DNA of 28,901 nucleotides from SIAJ01 sp036266155 (GTDB lineage Bacteria; Planctomycetota; Planctomycetia; Gemmatales; Gemmataceae). Position 1 is the stretch's first letter. Each line of letters begins with the position of its first letter. Of this stretch, positions 17,206 through 25,201 are shown in pieces. Under the pieces are notes generated by a model. The model was not told the origin of the DNA. It did no database searches and saw only the letters and a list, made by a program, of their open reading frames with translations. The DNA lies in NCBI GenBank assembly GCA_036266155.1, contig DATANR010000141.1, forward strand, positions 1 to 28,901, given 5' to 3'. The position numbers were made by a program, and so were the translations under genes.

Positions 17206-18087
17206 ATGTCGACAATTCGCCAATCCGCTCGCCGCGGGTTCACTCTCATCGAACTCCTGGTCGTGATCGCAATCATCGCCATCCTGATCGGTCTATTGCT
17301 GCCCGCCGTGCAGAAGGTGCGCGAGGCCGCCAACCGCATCAAATGTTCGAACAACATGAAACAAATTGGAATGGCTCTACACAATTACCACGACACCAAC
17401 AACGTGTTGCCGCCCGGCGGATCGAGCAGCGGCGACAAGATGGGGTTCCAGGTCTACATCTTGCCGTTCCTGGAGCAGGACAATCTCTACTTGAAGTTCA
17501 ACCGCTCGCTGCCGTACGACGACCCGGTGAACCTGGCCGTCGCCCTGAACAAGGTGCTCAACTATTTGTGCCCCAGCGCGAGCGAGCAGTATTCGCTTTT
17601 CTCCGCCGAGTACGTCGGGGGCAATCGGCCCTTTACGACGCACTATTACGGCGTGATGGGGCCAAAGGGGACCAACCCGGACGGTACTTCCTACCAGTGG
17701 CAAGGCGGCGGACACGGAGGGTTCGCATTGCAAGGGGTGTTGACCAAGGACGGACAGAATACGATGGCCGCGATCACAGACGGGACGTCGAACACGTTGC
17801 TGGTCGGCGAGATTTCGTGGCGGCAAACGGGCTACCGAGTCTGGTCGCGTGGGTGCCAGGATACTGCATGGTGCGCCCCGTGCAAGAACCTGCGCTATGC
17901 AATTAACGCCGTCGGGTACAACGAGACCGACAACTTCGATGACATCAGTTTCGGGAGCAATCACTCGAACGGGGTGGTGTTTCTGATGGCGGACGGGTCG
18001 GTTCGATTCGTCCGGCAAGCGACCGACATGCTGTCGCTGCTCTCGGCAGCGAGCCGGAATGGCGGCGAGACTCTCGGTATCAACTAG
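17206..18087 (+). CDS. DUF1559 pseudopilin-like protein (prepilin N-terminus, H-X9-DG)
   Basis: 293 residues. The N-terminus is a type IV prepilin signal: basic MSTIRQSARR, then G11 followed by FTLIELLVVIAIIAILIGLL, with the +5 glutamate E16 and a hydrophobic helix to about residue 33. The planctomycete DUF1559 core follows (LLPAVQKVREAANR, CSNNMKQIGMALHNYHD), then ITDGTSNTLLVGE and the C-terminal H-X9-DG motif (H253, D263-G264). A prepilin peptidase should cut after G11, leaving a membrane-held or filament-forming protein at the cell surface. Planctomycetes carry dozens of these, function unknown. Here it is the third gene of a polysaccharide operon, 19 bp after the ABC exporter and 11 bp before a glycosyltransferase, which hints at a link between glycan and surface filament. 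Confidence 0.92.
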   Translation: MSTIRQSARRGFTLIELLVVIAIIAILIGLLLPAVQKVREAANRIKCSNNMKQIGMALHNYHDTNNVLPPGGSSSGDKMGFQVYILPFLEQDNLYLKFNRSLPYDDPVNLAVALNKVLNYLCPSASEQYSLFSAEYVGGNRPFTTHYYGVMGPKGTNPDGTSYQWQGGGHGGFALQGVLTKDGQNTMAAITDGTSNTLLVGEISWRQTGYRVWSRGCQDTAWCAPCKNLRYAINAVGYNETDNFDDISFGSNHSNGVVFLMADGSVRFVRQATDMLSLLSAASRNGGETLGIN

Positions 18088-18098
18088 GGGAAGATCCG

Positions 18099-19283
18099 GT
18101 GCGAATCGCGCTGGTGTCCCAGGAGTACCCGCCCGAAACCGCGCACGGCGGAATTGGGACCCAGACGTACGCCAAGGCCCACGGCCTGGCCGCGCTCGGG
18201 CACGAAATCCACATCGTTTCTCATGCCATCGGTCCGGATCGGCGCGACTATGTCGACGGATCGGTCCGCGTGACTCGTGTTCCTGGACCGGACTTTCGAC
18301 TGCCCATCCGAACCGACGCGGCACGCTGGCTGGCGTATAGCGTTGAGGTAACCGCCACGGTTGCCTGCTTGCATGCCCGCGCCCCGTTTGATCTGATCGA
18401 CTTTCCTGAATGGGCCGGCGAAGGATACTTCCACCTTCTGAATCGAACCGATTGGGACCGGGTCCCCACCGTGATTCACTTACACGGCCCACTCGTCATG
18501 TTTGCCCATGCTCTTGGCTGGCCAGAAGTCGATTCCGAACTCTACCGTGTCGGCATGCACATGGAAGCCACATGCGTCCGACTGGCCGACGCCGTCCTGT
18601 CGTCGAGCCGGTGCTCGGCCGACTGGTGCGCCCGGCACTATGGGCTCGACGCGGCGCGGGTACCGGTTCTGCATACCGGCGTTGACACGACCCACTTCCG
18701 GCCCGGCGGACGTAAGGCCGACCGGCCGACCGTGATCTTCGTCGGCAAGATTGCCGCAACGAAGGGGATCAATGTACTCGTTGATGCGGCTCTTCAAGCG
18801 GCCCACGATGTACCAGGACTGAGGCTCGAACTCATTGGTCGCGGGGAACCAACGTTTCTGGCCGGGCTCAAGGCCCGTGTCGCCGACGCCGGGTGCCCAG
18901 ATCTCCTGGATGTCATCGGCTTCGCGGGGAAAGACGATCTTCCGGCCCGGCTGGCGCGGGCCCATGTATTCGCCGCCCCGTCCCTCTATGAAGGCGGGCC
19001 GGGTTTCGTTTACCTGGAAGCGATGGCTTGCGGGCTGCCGGCGATCGCCTGTTCCGGGTCCGGAGCGTCAGAAGTGATCCGGGACGGAGAAACTGGATTG
19101 CTCGTGGCGCCTGGCGATGTCGACACCTTGGCCGCAACCCTTCGCCAGCTACTAATTGACACCGGACGGCGTGAAGCGATCGGCCGGGCGGCCCGTCAAT
19201 ACGTCGAGGCCGAGGCAGACTCGCGGATATGCATTCGCCGCTTCGAAGCCTTTTATGCCGACGTGGCCGGGAGACGAGCATGA
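18099..19283 (+). CDS. Family 4 glycosyltransferase (GT-B fold)
   Basis: 394 residues from GTG 18099, with AGGGGAAG just upstream. The N-terminal Rossmann half shows the donor-side signature GGIGTQTYAKAHGLAALGHE (about 17-36). The C-terminal half starts near 206 (RPTVIFVGKIAATKGINVLVDAA) and holds the nucleotide-sugar binding block SLYEGGPGFVYLEAMACGLP (295-314). The two glutamates (E298, E307) are eight residues apart rather than the usual seven. No signal peptide or membrane helix, so it works on the cytoplasmic face. It should transfer a sugar from a nucleotide donor to the lipid-linked glycan, probably with retention; the sugar is unknown. Overlaps the next gene by ATGA. Confidence 0.93.
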   Translation: MRIALVSQEYPPETAHGGIGTQTYAKAHGLAALGHEIHIVSHAIGPDRRDYVDGSVRVTRVPGPDFRLPIRTDAARWLAYSVEVTATVACLHARAPFDLIDFPEWAGEGYFHLLNRTDWDRVPTVIHLHGPLVMFAHALGWPEVDSELYRVGMHMEATCVRLADAVLSSSRCSADWCARHYGLDAARVPVLHTGVDTTHFRPGGRKADRPTVIFVGKIAATKGINVLVDAALQAAHDVPGLRLELIGRGEPTFLAGLKARVADAGCPDLLDVIGFAGKDDLPARLARAHVFAAPSLYEGGPGFVYLEAMACGLPAIACSGSGASEVIRDGETGLLVAPGDVDTLAATLRQLLIDTGRREAIGRAARQYVEAEADSRICIRRFEAFYADVAGRRA

Positions 19284-20455
19284 GGGCCGTCGTCACCGGA
19301 ATGATCGGTTCGTACCCGGTGGGCGGCGTCGCCTGGGACTACGGGCAATACGCGCTGGGCCTGGAACGGCTCGGATTCGAGGTGTACTACCTGGAGGACA
19401 CGGGCTGGCAGACCTACGACCCAATCGCGGGTTGCTATGGAGACGACTGCAGGTACGCCGTTCATTCCTTGGAGAACGCGCTTACCAATCTATCGCCAAC
19501 ACTTGGCCGGCGATGGCACTTCCGCAACCTGGATGGGCGGACGTTTGGAATGCCGGCTGCGGCAGTGGCTGACATTGTCGCGGGGGCCGATCTGTTCCTG
19601 AACGTCTCCGGCGGGACGCTGCTGCGCGACGAGTACATGTCCTGCCGGCGGAAAGTGCTGATCGACACCGACCCCGGCTGGAACCACTTTCGGAATTTTC
19701 CGCGTTGGGACAACCCTCCGGATGAGGCATCGCGCAAATTCACACGGCAGGGCCACGGCTATCGCGCTCACGAGTTTTTCTTTACCTACGCGGAACGACT
19801 CGGTCGACCCGATTGCCTGCTGCCTTCGCTCGGCCTGCCCTGGCAATCGACCCGGCCGCCCGTCGTCATCGACTGCTGGCGACCCGAGCCGCCGGGCGAC
19901 TCGTGGACCACGGTGATGACGTGGAAAAACTTCGCTGAAACAATCGCGCACGAAGGAGTCGTCTACGGAACCAAGGAGATGGAGTTTGATAAGATCGAGG
20001 AACTCCCCCGCTTGTCGCCGGCACGGTTCGAGGTCGCTTGTGGCGGTGATCCGCCGCGCGACCGCTGGCGATCGGTGGGTTGGTCGGTCGTGGTCAGCCA
20101 GGCAGTCTCTGTCACGCCCGAAATGTATCGCTCGTACATCCAGCGGTCGCGAGGCGAACTCAGCGTGGCGAAGAACGTATACGTGGCCACCGGGTCCGGC
20201 TGGTTCAGTTGCCGGACCGCCTGCTACCTGGCGGCCGGCCGGCCCGCGGTTGTTCAGGACACGGGATTCTCGCGGGTAATCCCAACGGGTCGGGGGCTAT
20301 TCGCCTTTACAGATGCGGCGGAAGCGCTCTCGGGAATTGATGCGATCGAGTCCGATTACGAAGCGCACCAGGCTGCGGCTCGCGAGCTTGCTCAATCACA
20401 CTTTGATTCGAATCGGGTGCTCGGCGACCTACTGTCTCGGATTGGGCTGGAGTGA
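19280..20455 (+). CDS. Glycosyltransferase-like protein (GT-B type)
   Basis: 391 residues from ATG 19280, overlapping the stop of the gene before. The N-terminus MRAVVTGMIGSYPVGGVAWDYGQYALGLERLGFEVYYLED is a Rossmann-type start like that of family 1/4 transferases. The C-terminal half keeps a donor-site pattern: KNVYVATGSGWFSCRTACYLAAGRPAVVQDTG, then TGRGLFAFTDAAEALSGIDAI, similar to CgeB-like glycosyltransferases. The middle has many tryptophans and is family specific. No membrane helix. It is probably the second sugar transferase of the operon, but the acceptor and sugar cannot be told; the assignment is weaker than for its neighbour. Confidence 0.75.
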   Translation: MRAVVTGMIGSYPVGGVAWDYGQYALGLERLGFEVYYLEDTGWQTYDPIAGCYGDDCRYAVHSLENALTNLSPTLGRRWHFRNLDGRTFGMPAAAVADIVAGADLFLNVSGGTLLRDEYMSCRRKVLIDTDPGWNHFRNFPRWDNPPDEASRKFTRQGHGYRAHEFFFTYAERLGRPDCLLPSLGLPWQSTRPPVVIDCWRPEPPGDSWTTVMTWKNFAETIAHEGVVYGTKEMEFDKIEELPRLSPARFEVACGGDPPRDRWRSVGWSVVVSQAVSVTPEMYRSYIQRSRGELSVAKNVYVATGSGWFSCRTACYLAAGRPAVVQDTGFSRVIPTGRGLFAFTDAAEALSGIDAIESDYEAHQAAARELAQSHFDSNRVLGDLLSRIGLE

Positions 20456-20459
20456 CAAT

Positions 20460-21020
20460 ATGGACGTGGCCGACATCACCGGCGCCTGGGACTATGCGAC
20501 CCTGCCATTCAATATCCGACTTGGAACCGGATGCTGGCTGGAGCGCAAGGCCAGCTTTCAACGGTTTCGCAGCACTCGCGATCCGGGCCTAATCCTCGGC
20601 AATCGGGTGACCGCGTACACGTGGACCGAATTCAATGTCGAGCCGACTGGATACCTGGAGGTGGGTGACGACACGACTCTCGTCGGCGCCGTATTCATGT
20701 GCGCCGAACAGATCGTCATCGGGCGCGGAGTCGTCGTCTCGTACAACGTGACCATCGCCGACAGCGACTTTCACCCGCGTGATCCAGAGATGAGGAAGCG
20801 GGACGCCATCGCTCATGCCCCATTCGGGGACCGATCGTCGCGGCCGCCGGTCGTTGCCCGGCCGGTGGTCATTGACGACGGGGCGTTGATCGGTATCGGG
20901 GCGATCGTACTGAAGGGGGTCCGAATCGGAATCGGCGCCCGCGTTTTGGCAGGCGCGGTGGTCACGACCGACGTGCCGGCGGGAGCCACGGTTGCGGGCA
21001 ACCCGGCGCGGGTGATCTGA
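20460..21020 (+). CDS. Left-handed beta-helix acyltransferase, first copy
   Basis: 186 residues; ATG 20460 lies 4 bases after the previous stop, and upstream in-frame codons belong to the overlapping gene. Hexapeptide repeats run from about residue 60 to 180 (LEVGDDTTLVGAVF, IVIGRGVVVSYNVTIADSD, VVIDDGALIGIGAIVLKGVRIGIGARVLAGAVVTTDVPAG) and end in the common cap ATVAGNPARVI. Family members of the LacA/NodL/CysE/WbbJ kind are trimers that move acetyl groups from acetyl-CoA to sugars. In this operon it most likely O- or N-acetylates the glycan precursor. It is followed 2 bases later by a relative. Confidence 0.9.
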   Translation: MDVADITGAWDYATLPFNIRLGTGCWLERKASFQRFRSTRDPGLILGNRVTAYTWTEFNVEPTGYLEVGDDTTLVGAVFMCAEQIVIGRGVVVSYNVTIADSDFHPRDPEMRKRDAIAHAPFGDRSSRPPVVARPVVIDDGALIGIGAIVLKGVRIGIGARVLAGAVVTTDVPAGATVAGNPARVI

Positions 21021-21022
21021 CC

Positions 21023-21550
21023 ATGTCGCGAGCCCTCGAGCACGATTGGTTTCCTCGGCCGTTGCCCGCGAACGTGGTCATCGGCGAACGGAGTTGGATT
21101 TACAGTTCGTTCGCGTTCGCGCACTGCCGGAGCCGGCGCGCCGTCGCCGTCCGAATTGGGAACGATTCCGGCATCTATCACGGTTCGTTCTTTGACCTCG
21201 GACCGCTGGGCGAGGTGGCCATTGGCAACTTCTGCACCCTGGTGGGTGCTGTGTTCGCCTGCAACAGCCGGATCACGATTGGCGACTACGTGTTCATTGC
21301 CCACGAGGTGACGTTCGCCGACTCGTTCGCCGCCGTGCCGGGTATCGGACCGAATGATGGCGCAGACGGGGAGACCACTATCGTGCTCGGCGAGAATTGC
21401 TGGATCGGAGCACGGGCCGTGCTGCTGGCCGGGGCGAAGATCGGCGACGGGGCTATCGTCGGGGCTGGCACAGTCGTGGATTTCGAAGTTCCGCCATATG
21501 CCGTCGTCGCGGGAAACCCGGCCCGCATTGTCGGGAGTTGCGCCCCGTGA
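21023..21550 (+). CDS. Left-handed beta-helix acyltransferase, second copy
   Basis: 175 residues. Hexapeptide repeats: VAVRIGNDSGIYHGSFF, VAIGNFCTLVGAVFACNSRITIGDYVFIAHEVTFADS, then IVLGENCWIGARAVLLAGAKIGDGAIVGAGTVV and the cap YAVVAGNPARIVG. The central block (TLVGAVF.C...I.IG..V.....VT.ADS) is shared with the protein encoded just before (TLVGAVFMCAEQIVIGRGVVVSYNVTIADS), so the two look like a tandem duplication that has diverged in acceptor region. Predicted sugar acetyltransferase or similar. Its stop overlaps the GTG start of the next gene. Confidence 0.9.
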   Translation: MSRALEHDWFPRPLPANVVIGERSWIYSSFAFAHCRSRRAVAVRIGNDSGIYHGSFFDLGPLGEVAIGNFCTLVGAVFACNSRITIGDYVFIAHEVTFADSFAAVPGIGPNDGADGETTIVLGENCWIGARAVLLAGAKIGDGAIVGAGTVVDFEVPPYAVVAGNPARIVGSCAP

Positions 21551-22563
21551 TCACCATGACTCCGGTCACAGCAACCGTCCTGTCCGGATTCGACGACCCG
21601 GTGGCATCGAGCGCCGTCTGGGAACGGGTCGCGACCGCTAGCCCATCGAGTACGGTTTTCCAGACGTGGCACTGGCAGCGCGCTTGGTGGGACACCTTCG
21701 GCCGCGGTAAATTACTGCTGATCCAGGCAGCCCGGGCGGATCGGCCGGTCGCCCTCGCCCCACTGTTCGCCGACGGCGGAATGGTCTTCTTCGTCGGCTC
21801 CGGCGGGTCAGATTATCTCGACTTCGTCGGCGACACGTCGGACGCAGACATGCTCGATGCCATTCTTGAAACCGCACGGGCCCACACACTAAACTTCGTC
21901 GGCTTTCGGTTCTACTTGGTTCCCGACGAGTCACCGACTGGCGAACGCCTAAAAGCGGCCGCCCGACGACTCGGACTCGCTTGTTACGACGAAGGCGATC
22001 TTCCGGCCCCAACGCTTCAACTGCACGACCCGCCCGCGGCCGGCCAGGCGGCGGCCGACAAGGCAAGCCTCGTTCGCCACGAGCGGTACTTTCGTCGCGA
22101 CGGAGCACTCGCGGCCATTCGCCTGACTGACGGCCGCGAGATACTTCCGCACCTGGAGGAGTTTTTCGATCAGCACGTGGCTCGCTGGGTGAACACACCG
22201 TATCCGAGCCTCTTTTGCGATCCGACGCAGCGAGCGTTCTACCGCCGGCTGTGCGAGGTCGCTGATCGGACCGGCTGGCTTCGATTCACGCGAATCGACT
22301 GGGCGGGACGGCCAATTGCATTCCACTTCGGGTCCTGCTTCGCCGGCCGCTACCTGTGGTACAAGCCCAGTTTCGCGGTCGACCTGGCCCGACGCTCACC
22401 GGGCGAGTTACTTCTCCGTCAGCTCTTGCTGGCGGCGATCGCCGAGGGCGTAGACGAATTCGACTTCGGCATCGGCGACGAGGCGTTCAAGCACCGGTTC
22501 GCCAATCGCGTGCGGCGCGTGCGAACCTGGGGCCTCTATCCCGTCGGGGAGAACGGCCCATGA
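21547..22563 (+). CDS. GNAT/CelD-like acyltransferase
   Basis: 338 residues from GTG 21547, which overlaps the previous stop (GTGA); ATG 21556 is an alternative. The N-terminal part has the typical block STVFQTWHWQRAWWDTFGRGKLLLIQAARADRPVALAPLF of the Acetyltransf_6 family that includes cellulose-biosynthesis protein CelD/BcsL. The C-terminal acyltransferase half shows PIAFHFGSCFAGRYLWYKPSFAVDLARRSPGELLLRQLL, the acyl-donor binding end, and FDFGIGDEAFKHRFANRVRRV. These soluble proteins are predicted to acylate exported polysaccharides, related to FemAB peptidyl transferases. It gives the operon a third acyltransferase of a different fold from the two beta-helix enzymes. Overlaps the next gene by ATGA. 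Confidence 0.88.
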   Translation: MITMTPVTATVLSGFDDPVASSAVWERVATASPSSTVFQTWHWQRAWWDTFGRGKLLLIQAARADRPVALAPLFADGGMVFFVGSGGSDYLDFVGDTSDADMLDAILETARAHTLNFVGFRFYLVPDESPTGERLKAAARRLGLACYDEGDLPAPTLQLHDPPAAGQAAADKASLVRHERYFRRDGALAAIRLTDGREILPHLEEFFDQHVARWVNTPYPSLFCDPTQRAFYRRLCEVADRTGWLRFTRIDWAGRPIAFHFGSCFAGRYLWYKPSFAVDLARRSPGELLLRQLLLAAIAEGVDEFDFGIGDEAFKHRFANRVRRVRTWGLYPVGENGP

Positions 22564-23183
22564 CGCGCGTACTGGTGCTCGCCCCCCATCCGGATGACGA
22601 GGCGATCGGATGCGGGGGCACCCTGCGCAAGCACTCGGCGCATGGTGATGAGGTACGTGTGGTGTTCCTGACATCCGGCGAAGGCGGCGGCCATGGGCGG
22701 CCTCCGGCGGAGACTGCTTCCTTGCGTGAGGCAGAAGCGGCTGCAGCGGCCGAAATCCTGGGACTCGGCGGCATCGAATTCTGGCGCGAGCGGGACGGCG
22801 CCATCCGGCCGACGCCGGAACTCGTCTGCCGACTTGCAGCAACACTCGATGCATTCCGCCCTGACATCTTGTATCTGCCCCACGACCGCGAGTCTCACGC
22901 CGATCACCGAGCATCCACGGATCTCGTGCGCGCGTCACTTGTCGGTCGGGCCGACCGGCCGGACGTGTTGATGTTCGAAGTCTGGACACCTCTCGAGTTG
23001 TTCGACCACGTAGAGGACATCACTGCCGAGATCGCAATCAAGGCAGCCGCGATACGGGCACATGCTAGCCAGTGTGCCGTCATGGCGTTCGACGATGCGG
23101 CGATCGGTCTTAGCCGCTACCGGGGTGAGATGCACTCGTGGCCCGATGGCGAATACGCGGAAGTGTTTCGGAGGCTGCGATGA
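22560..23183 (+). CDS. PIG-L/LmbE family deacetylase
   Basis: 207 residues from ATG 22560, overlapping the previous stop. The zinc site is complete: APHPDDE (8-14) and HADH (113-116). The LTSGEGGGHG segment (37-46) and FRPDILYLPHDRESHADH (99-116) are typical. Members remove acetyl groups from N-acetylglucosamine in lipid or glycoside context (GlcNAc-PI, mycothiol, bacillithiol, exopolysaccharides). Here it would deacetylate a GlcNAc-like residue of the glycan or its lipid-linked precursor, giving a free amine that the acyltransferases could modify. Cytoplasmic, no signal peptide. Overlaps the next gene by ATGA. Confidence 0.93.
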   Translation: MTRVLVLAPHPDDEAIGCGGTLRKHSAHGDEVRVVFLTSGEGGGHGRPPAETASLREAEAAAAAEILGLGGIEFWRERDGAIRPTPELVCRLAATLDAFRPDILYLPHDRESHADHRASTDLVRASLVGRADRPDVLMFEVWTPLELFDHVEDITAEIAIKAAAIRAHASQCAVMAFDDAAIGLSRYRGEMHSWPDGEYAEVFRRLR

Positions 23184-24100
23184 TCCTCTATCACATGTTC
23201 GCCAATCGCTCGAACGTCGGCGACTGGCTATCCGCTCGCGGCATCCAGGCGCTTCTCAACGTTCCGGTCACCGAGCTGCTGTGCGACGACCCGTTCGTGC
23301 CAGACACACTTGCTCGCATAGCCAATACCGGGCCGGACGATTTCATCATCATCGGCGGCGGTGGGTTGTTCATGGACTACTTCGAACCGTTCTGGCGGGG
23401 GTTCGACGCCATTTCACGGCGCGCCCGCTTCGCTCTCTGGGGAGTGGGCTGCTGCCACATGAAGCGGGCCGATTCACGACTGTCGGCCAACTTGATCGGG
23501 CCAATTGCCGCGCGCGCTGTCGTCTGCGCTGTCCGCGACGAACTGACACGAGACTTCCTGGCGGGCTTCACCGCGGCCGATGTGGTCCCATGCCCCACGA
23601 TCACGACGGTTAAGCCCCCTCCCGGCGGGTACGGTCTGCTTCACGTCGACGCCTATGACAACGTCGGCGACGAAGTGTACGAGTTGATGAATCAGATGGG
23701 AGCGGCGTTTGCCACCCGCACCGGGCGGCCATTCGCGGCAATCAACAACCTGATCCCTGCCGGAGATATTCGAGCTTTGGAAGCCACGTTGAATCTGTAC
23801 GCCAGCGCCGACGTCATCTTGACCGGCCGGCTGCACGGTTGCATCCTGGGCGTTGGCCTGGGCCGCAAGGTGCTTGCCGTATCTGGCGACTACAAGGTCG
23901 AAGCGTTCATGCGGACATCTGGACTCGGCAACTACGTGCTCGGGCTTGACCAGATAGATCAATTAGAACGGCGACTCGAACATCTGCCGGAGCAATTGGC
24001 ATCCCCGACGTTTCTGACAGCAGCGAATGCCGCCAATCAATCAGTTGCGAACCAGATCCGCCAGTGCCTTCCTGGTCCAATGCTCAGCCAACGTGCGTGA
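23180..24100 (+). CDS. Polysaccharide pyruvyl transferase family protein
   Basis: 306 residues from ATG 23180. N-terminus ILYHMFANRSNVGDWLSARGIQALL and IIIGGGGLFMDYF (about 66-78) are the family's N-side motifs; ALWGVGCCH and CAVRDELTRDFL lie in the middle; the C-side RLHGCILGVGLGRKVLAVSGDYK holds the family RLHG motif. CsaB, WcaK and related enzymes add a pyruvyl ketal from PEP to a glycan sugar, which in Gram-positives anchors surface-layer proteins and elsewhere adds negative charge. As the last gene of the operon it would decorate the finished repeat. Distance to the IS element is about 210 bp. Confidence 0.9.
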   Translation: MILYHMFANRSNVGDWLSARGIQALLNVPVTELLCDDPFVPDTLARIANTGPDDFIIIGGGGLFMDYFEPFWRGFDAISRRARFALWGVGCCHMKRADSRLSANLIGPIAARAVVCAVRDELTRDFLAGFTAADVVPCPTITTVKPPPGGYGLLHVDAYDNVGDEVYELMNQMGAAFATRTGRPFAAINNLIPAGDIRALEATLNLYASADVILTGRLHGCILGVGLGRKVLAVSGDYKVEAFMRTSGLGNYVLGLDQIDQLERRLEHLPEQLASPTFLTAANAANQSVANQIRQCLPGPMLSQRA

Positions 24101-24150
24101 AAGCCTGAGCGGCTGCCGGTGCAGTCGCCGACGTTCCTACCGCCTTGTCC

Positions 24151-24181
24151 CTGTTGATGAAGCGAACGGCAGGATTGACGC
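24151..24181 (+). repeat. Imperfect repeat unit, copy 1 (undisrupted)
   Basis: The stretch beginning ctgttgatgaagcg and ending ggattgacgc matches, in 26 of 31 positions, a second copy that is split by the IS element (24309-24314 joined to 25202-25226). Translated, both give a similar run (LMKRTAGLTLVKRAAL and LMRLMAGLTPDERAAL), so they may be remains of a duplicated gene end. Confidence 0.5.
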
Positions 24182-24314
24182 TTGTCAAACGTGCGGCCCT
24201 CAATTGTTGAGGCAAAGCGAAGCGGGGTCGGCTGGCCGACGCGTTGGGACGGTCCGACCGATTCTTCCCCGAGGGGTTGCGTTTCCGATCTTCGCAGGAA
24301 CAGACCGGCTGTTA

Positions 24315-24330
24315 GAGCCTGTCTGCAAAG
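24315..24330 (+). repeat. IS left terminal inverted repeat
   Basis: GAGCCTGTCTGCAAAG, perfect inverse of 25183-25198. It lies 4 bases beyond the transposase stop codon at 24335-24337. Confidence 0.9.
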
Positions 24331-24334
24331 TTCT

Positions 24335-25140
24335 TTACGGGCAGAGTCGGCGGAGCATGCGGTGGGTGAGTGCGGCGTAGATCATTGCTTCGCTCATCTC
24401 GATGCCGGCCTCGTAGTCTTTGACTAGGCGCCGATATTTCGTCAGCCACCCGAAGGTACGCTCGACCACCCGGCATTTGGCGAGCGGCACAAACCCAATC
24501 GCGTCCTTGGGCCGCAACACGGTCTGGACCTGCCAGCCACAGACGCGCTTCACCCACTCGATCAGTTGGCCCGCGTAGCCGCCGTCGGCGAAGATGACAC
24601 GCAACCTTGCCCACCAACCACGCGCGTCCCGTAACACTCTCTTGGCCCCGTCCCGGTCCTGGACGTCGGCGGTCGTTACGACCAAGGCCAAGAGCAGTCC
24701 CGTCAGATCAACCAGCACATGCCGCTTCCGGCCGAAGATTTTTTTCCGGCGTCGTATCCTCGTGGTCCGGCGTGGTCCGCGGCCTTGACGGTTTGACTAT
24801 CCAGCGCCGCTGCACTCGGTTCCGTGAGCTTGCCCGCAACCTCCAACCGGACATCATCGCGGATCCGCGCGTGCATGGCCTCCCATACGCCCGCCTGTGT
24901 CCACCGGCGAACCTGGGAGTACACCGTTTTCCACTTGGACAAATCATGCGGCAACATCCGCCACGAGCACCCGGCGCGGAGCAAATAGAAATAAGCATCC
25001 AAGATGTCCCGCGTCGAGACTTCGCGCGGCCGACAGTCTGTGCTCTCGGCCGGCAGATACGGTTCCAGACGCTCCCACTGGGCGTCACGCTCCCATTGGG
25101 CGTCGGTCAAATCCGTCGGGTACGCTTGGCGGGTTTTCAT
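24335..25140 (-). CDS. IS5-family transposase, two frames joined by -1 frameshift
   Basis: First frame 25140 to 24703 (145 residues, MKTRQAYPTDLTDAQWER...) holds the N-terminal DUF4096-like domain and the first catalytic aspartate D114 (ALDSQTVK). Second frame to 24335 holds the rest: VIFADGGYAG with the second aspartate and CRVVERTFGWL with the catalytic glutamate. At a run of seven A (plus-strand T7 at 24739-24745) after GG, a -1 slip turns GKKSSAG into GKKIFGRKRHVLVD, exactly the family consensus, giving one 268-residue DDE transposase. This is the programmed frameshift common in such elements. Residues 13-18 (DAQWER) are duplicated at 19-24 by an 18-bp tandem repeat (25070-25105), an insertion not expected in the family and possibly disturbing. 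Confidence 0.9.
24739..24745 (-). other. A7 slippery site for -1 ribosomal frameshifting
   Basis: On the minus strand the mRNA reads GGAAAAAAATC, allowing a shift by one base backward between the two transposase frames. No obvious pseudoknot was worked out downstream. Confidence 0.7.
25070..25105. repeat. 18-bp tandem duplication within the transposase gene
   Basis: Two copies of cgctcccactgggcgtca-like sequence (25070-25087 and 25088-25105), with two mismatches, duplicate six codons (DAQWER). The frame is kept. Confidence 0.8.
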
Positions 25141-25182
25141 GCCACGCCGTCTACCTATCCCCCGCCACTTCCGCTACCCCAG

Positions 25183-25198
25183 CTTTGCAGACAGGCTC
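25183..25198 (-). repeat. IS right terminal inverted repeat
   Basis: Perfect inverse of 24315-24330. It is 42 bases upstream of the transposase start and probably overlaps its promoter region. Confidence 0.9.
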
Positions 25199-25201
25199 TT
25201 A

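Larger units (their letters stand above)
24312..25201. mobile_element. IS5-family insertion sequence with TTA target duplication
   Basis: The element proper runs 24315-25198 (884 bp). Its ends are 16-bp perfect inverted repeats, GAGCCTGTCTGCAAAG at 24315-24330 and the reverse complement at 25183-25198. The trinucleotide TTA directly flanks both sides (24312-24314 and 25199-25201), the target duplication expected for the IS1031/IS427-like branch. It carries one transposase, encoded in two frames on the minus strand. Joining the flanks restores a repeat related to the one at 24151-24181, which confirms the boundaries. With complete ends it may still move. Confidence 0.92.

Noticed and set aside
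17377..18492. 371-codon minus-strand ORF
   Set aside because: Antisense to DUF1559 and GT4 genes, which have strong family matches.
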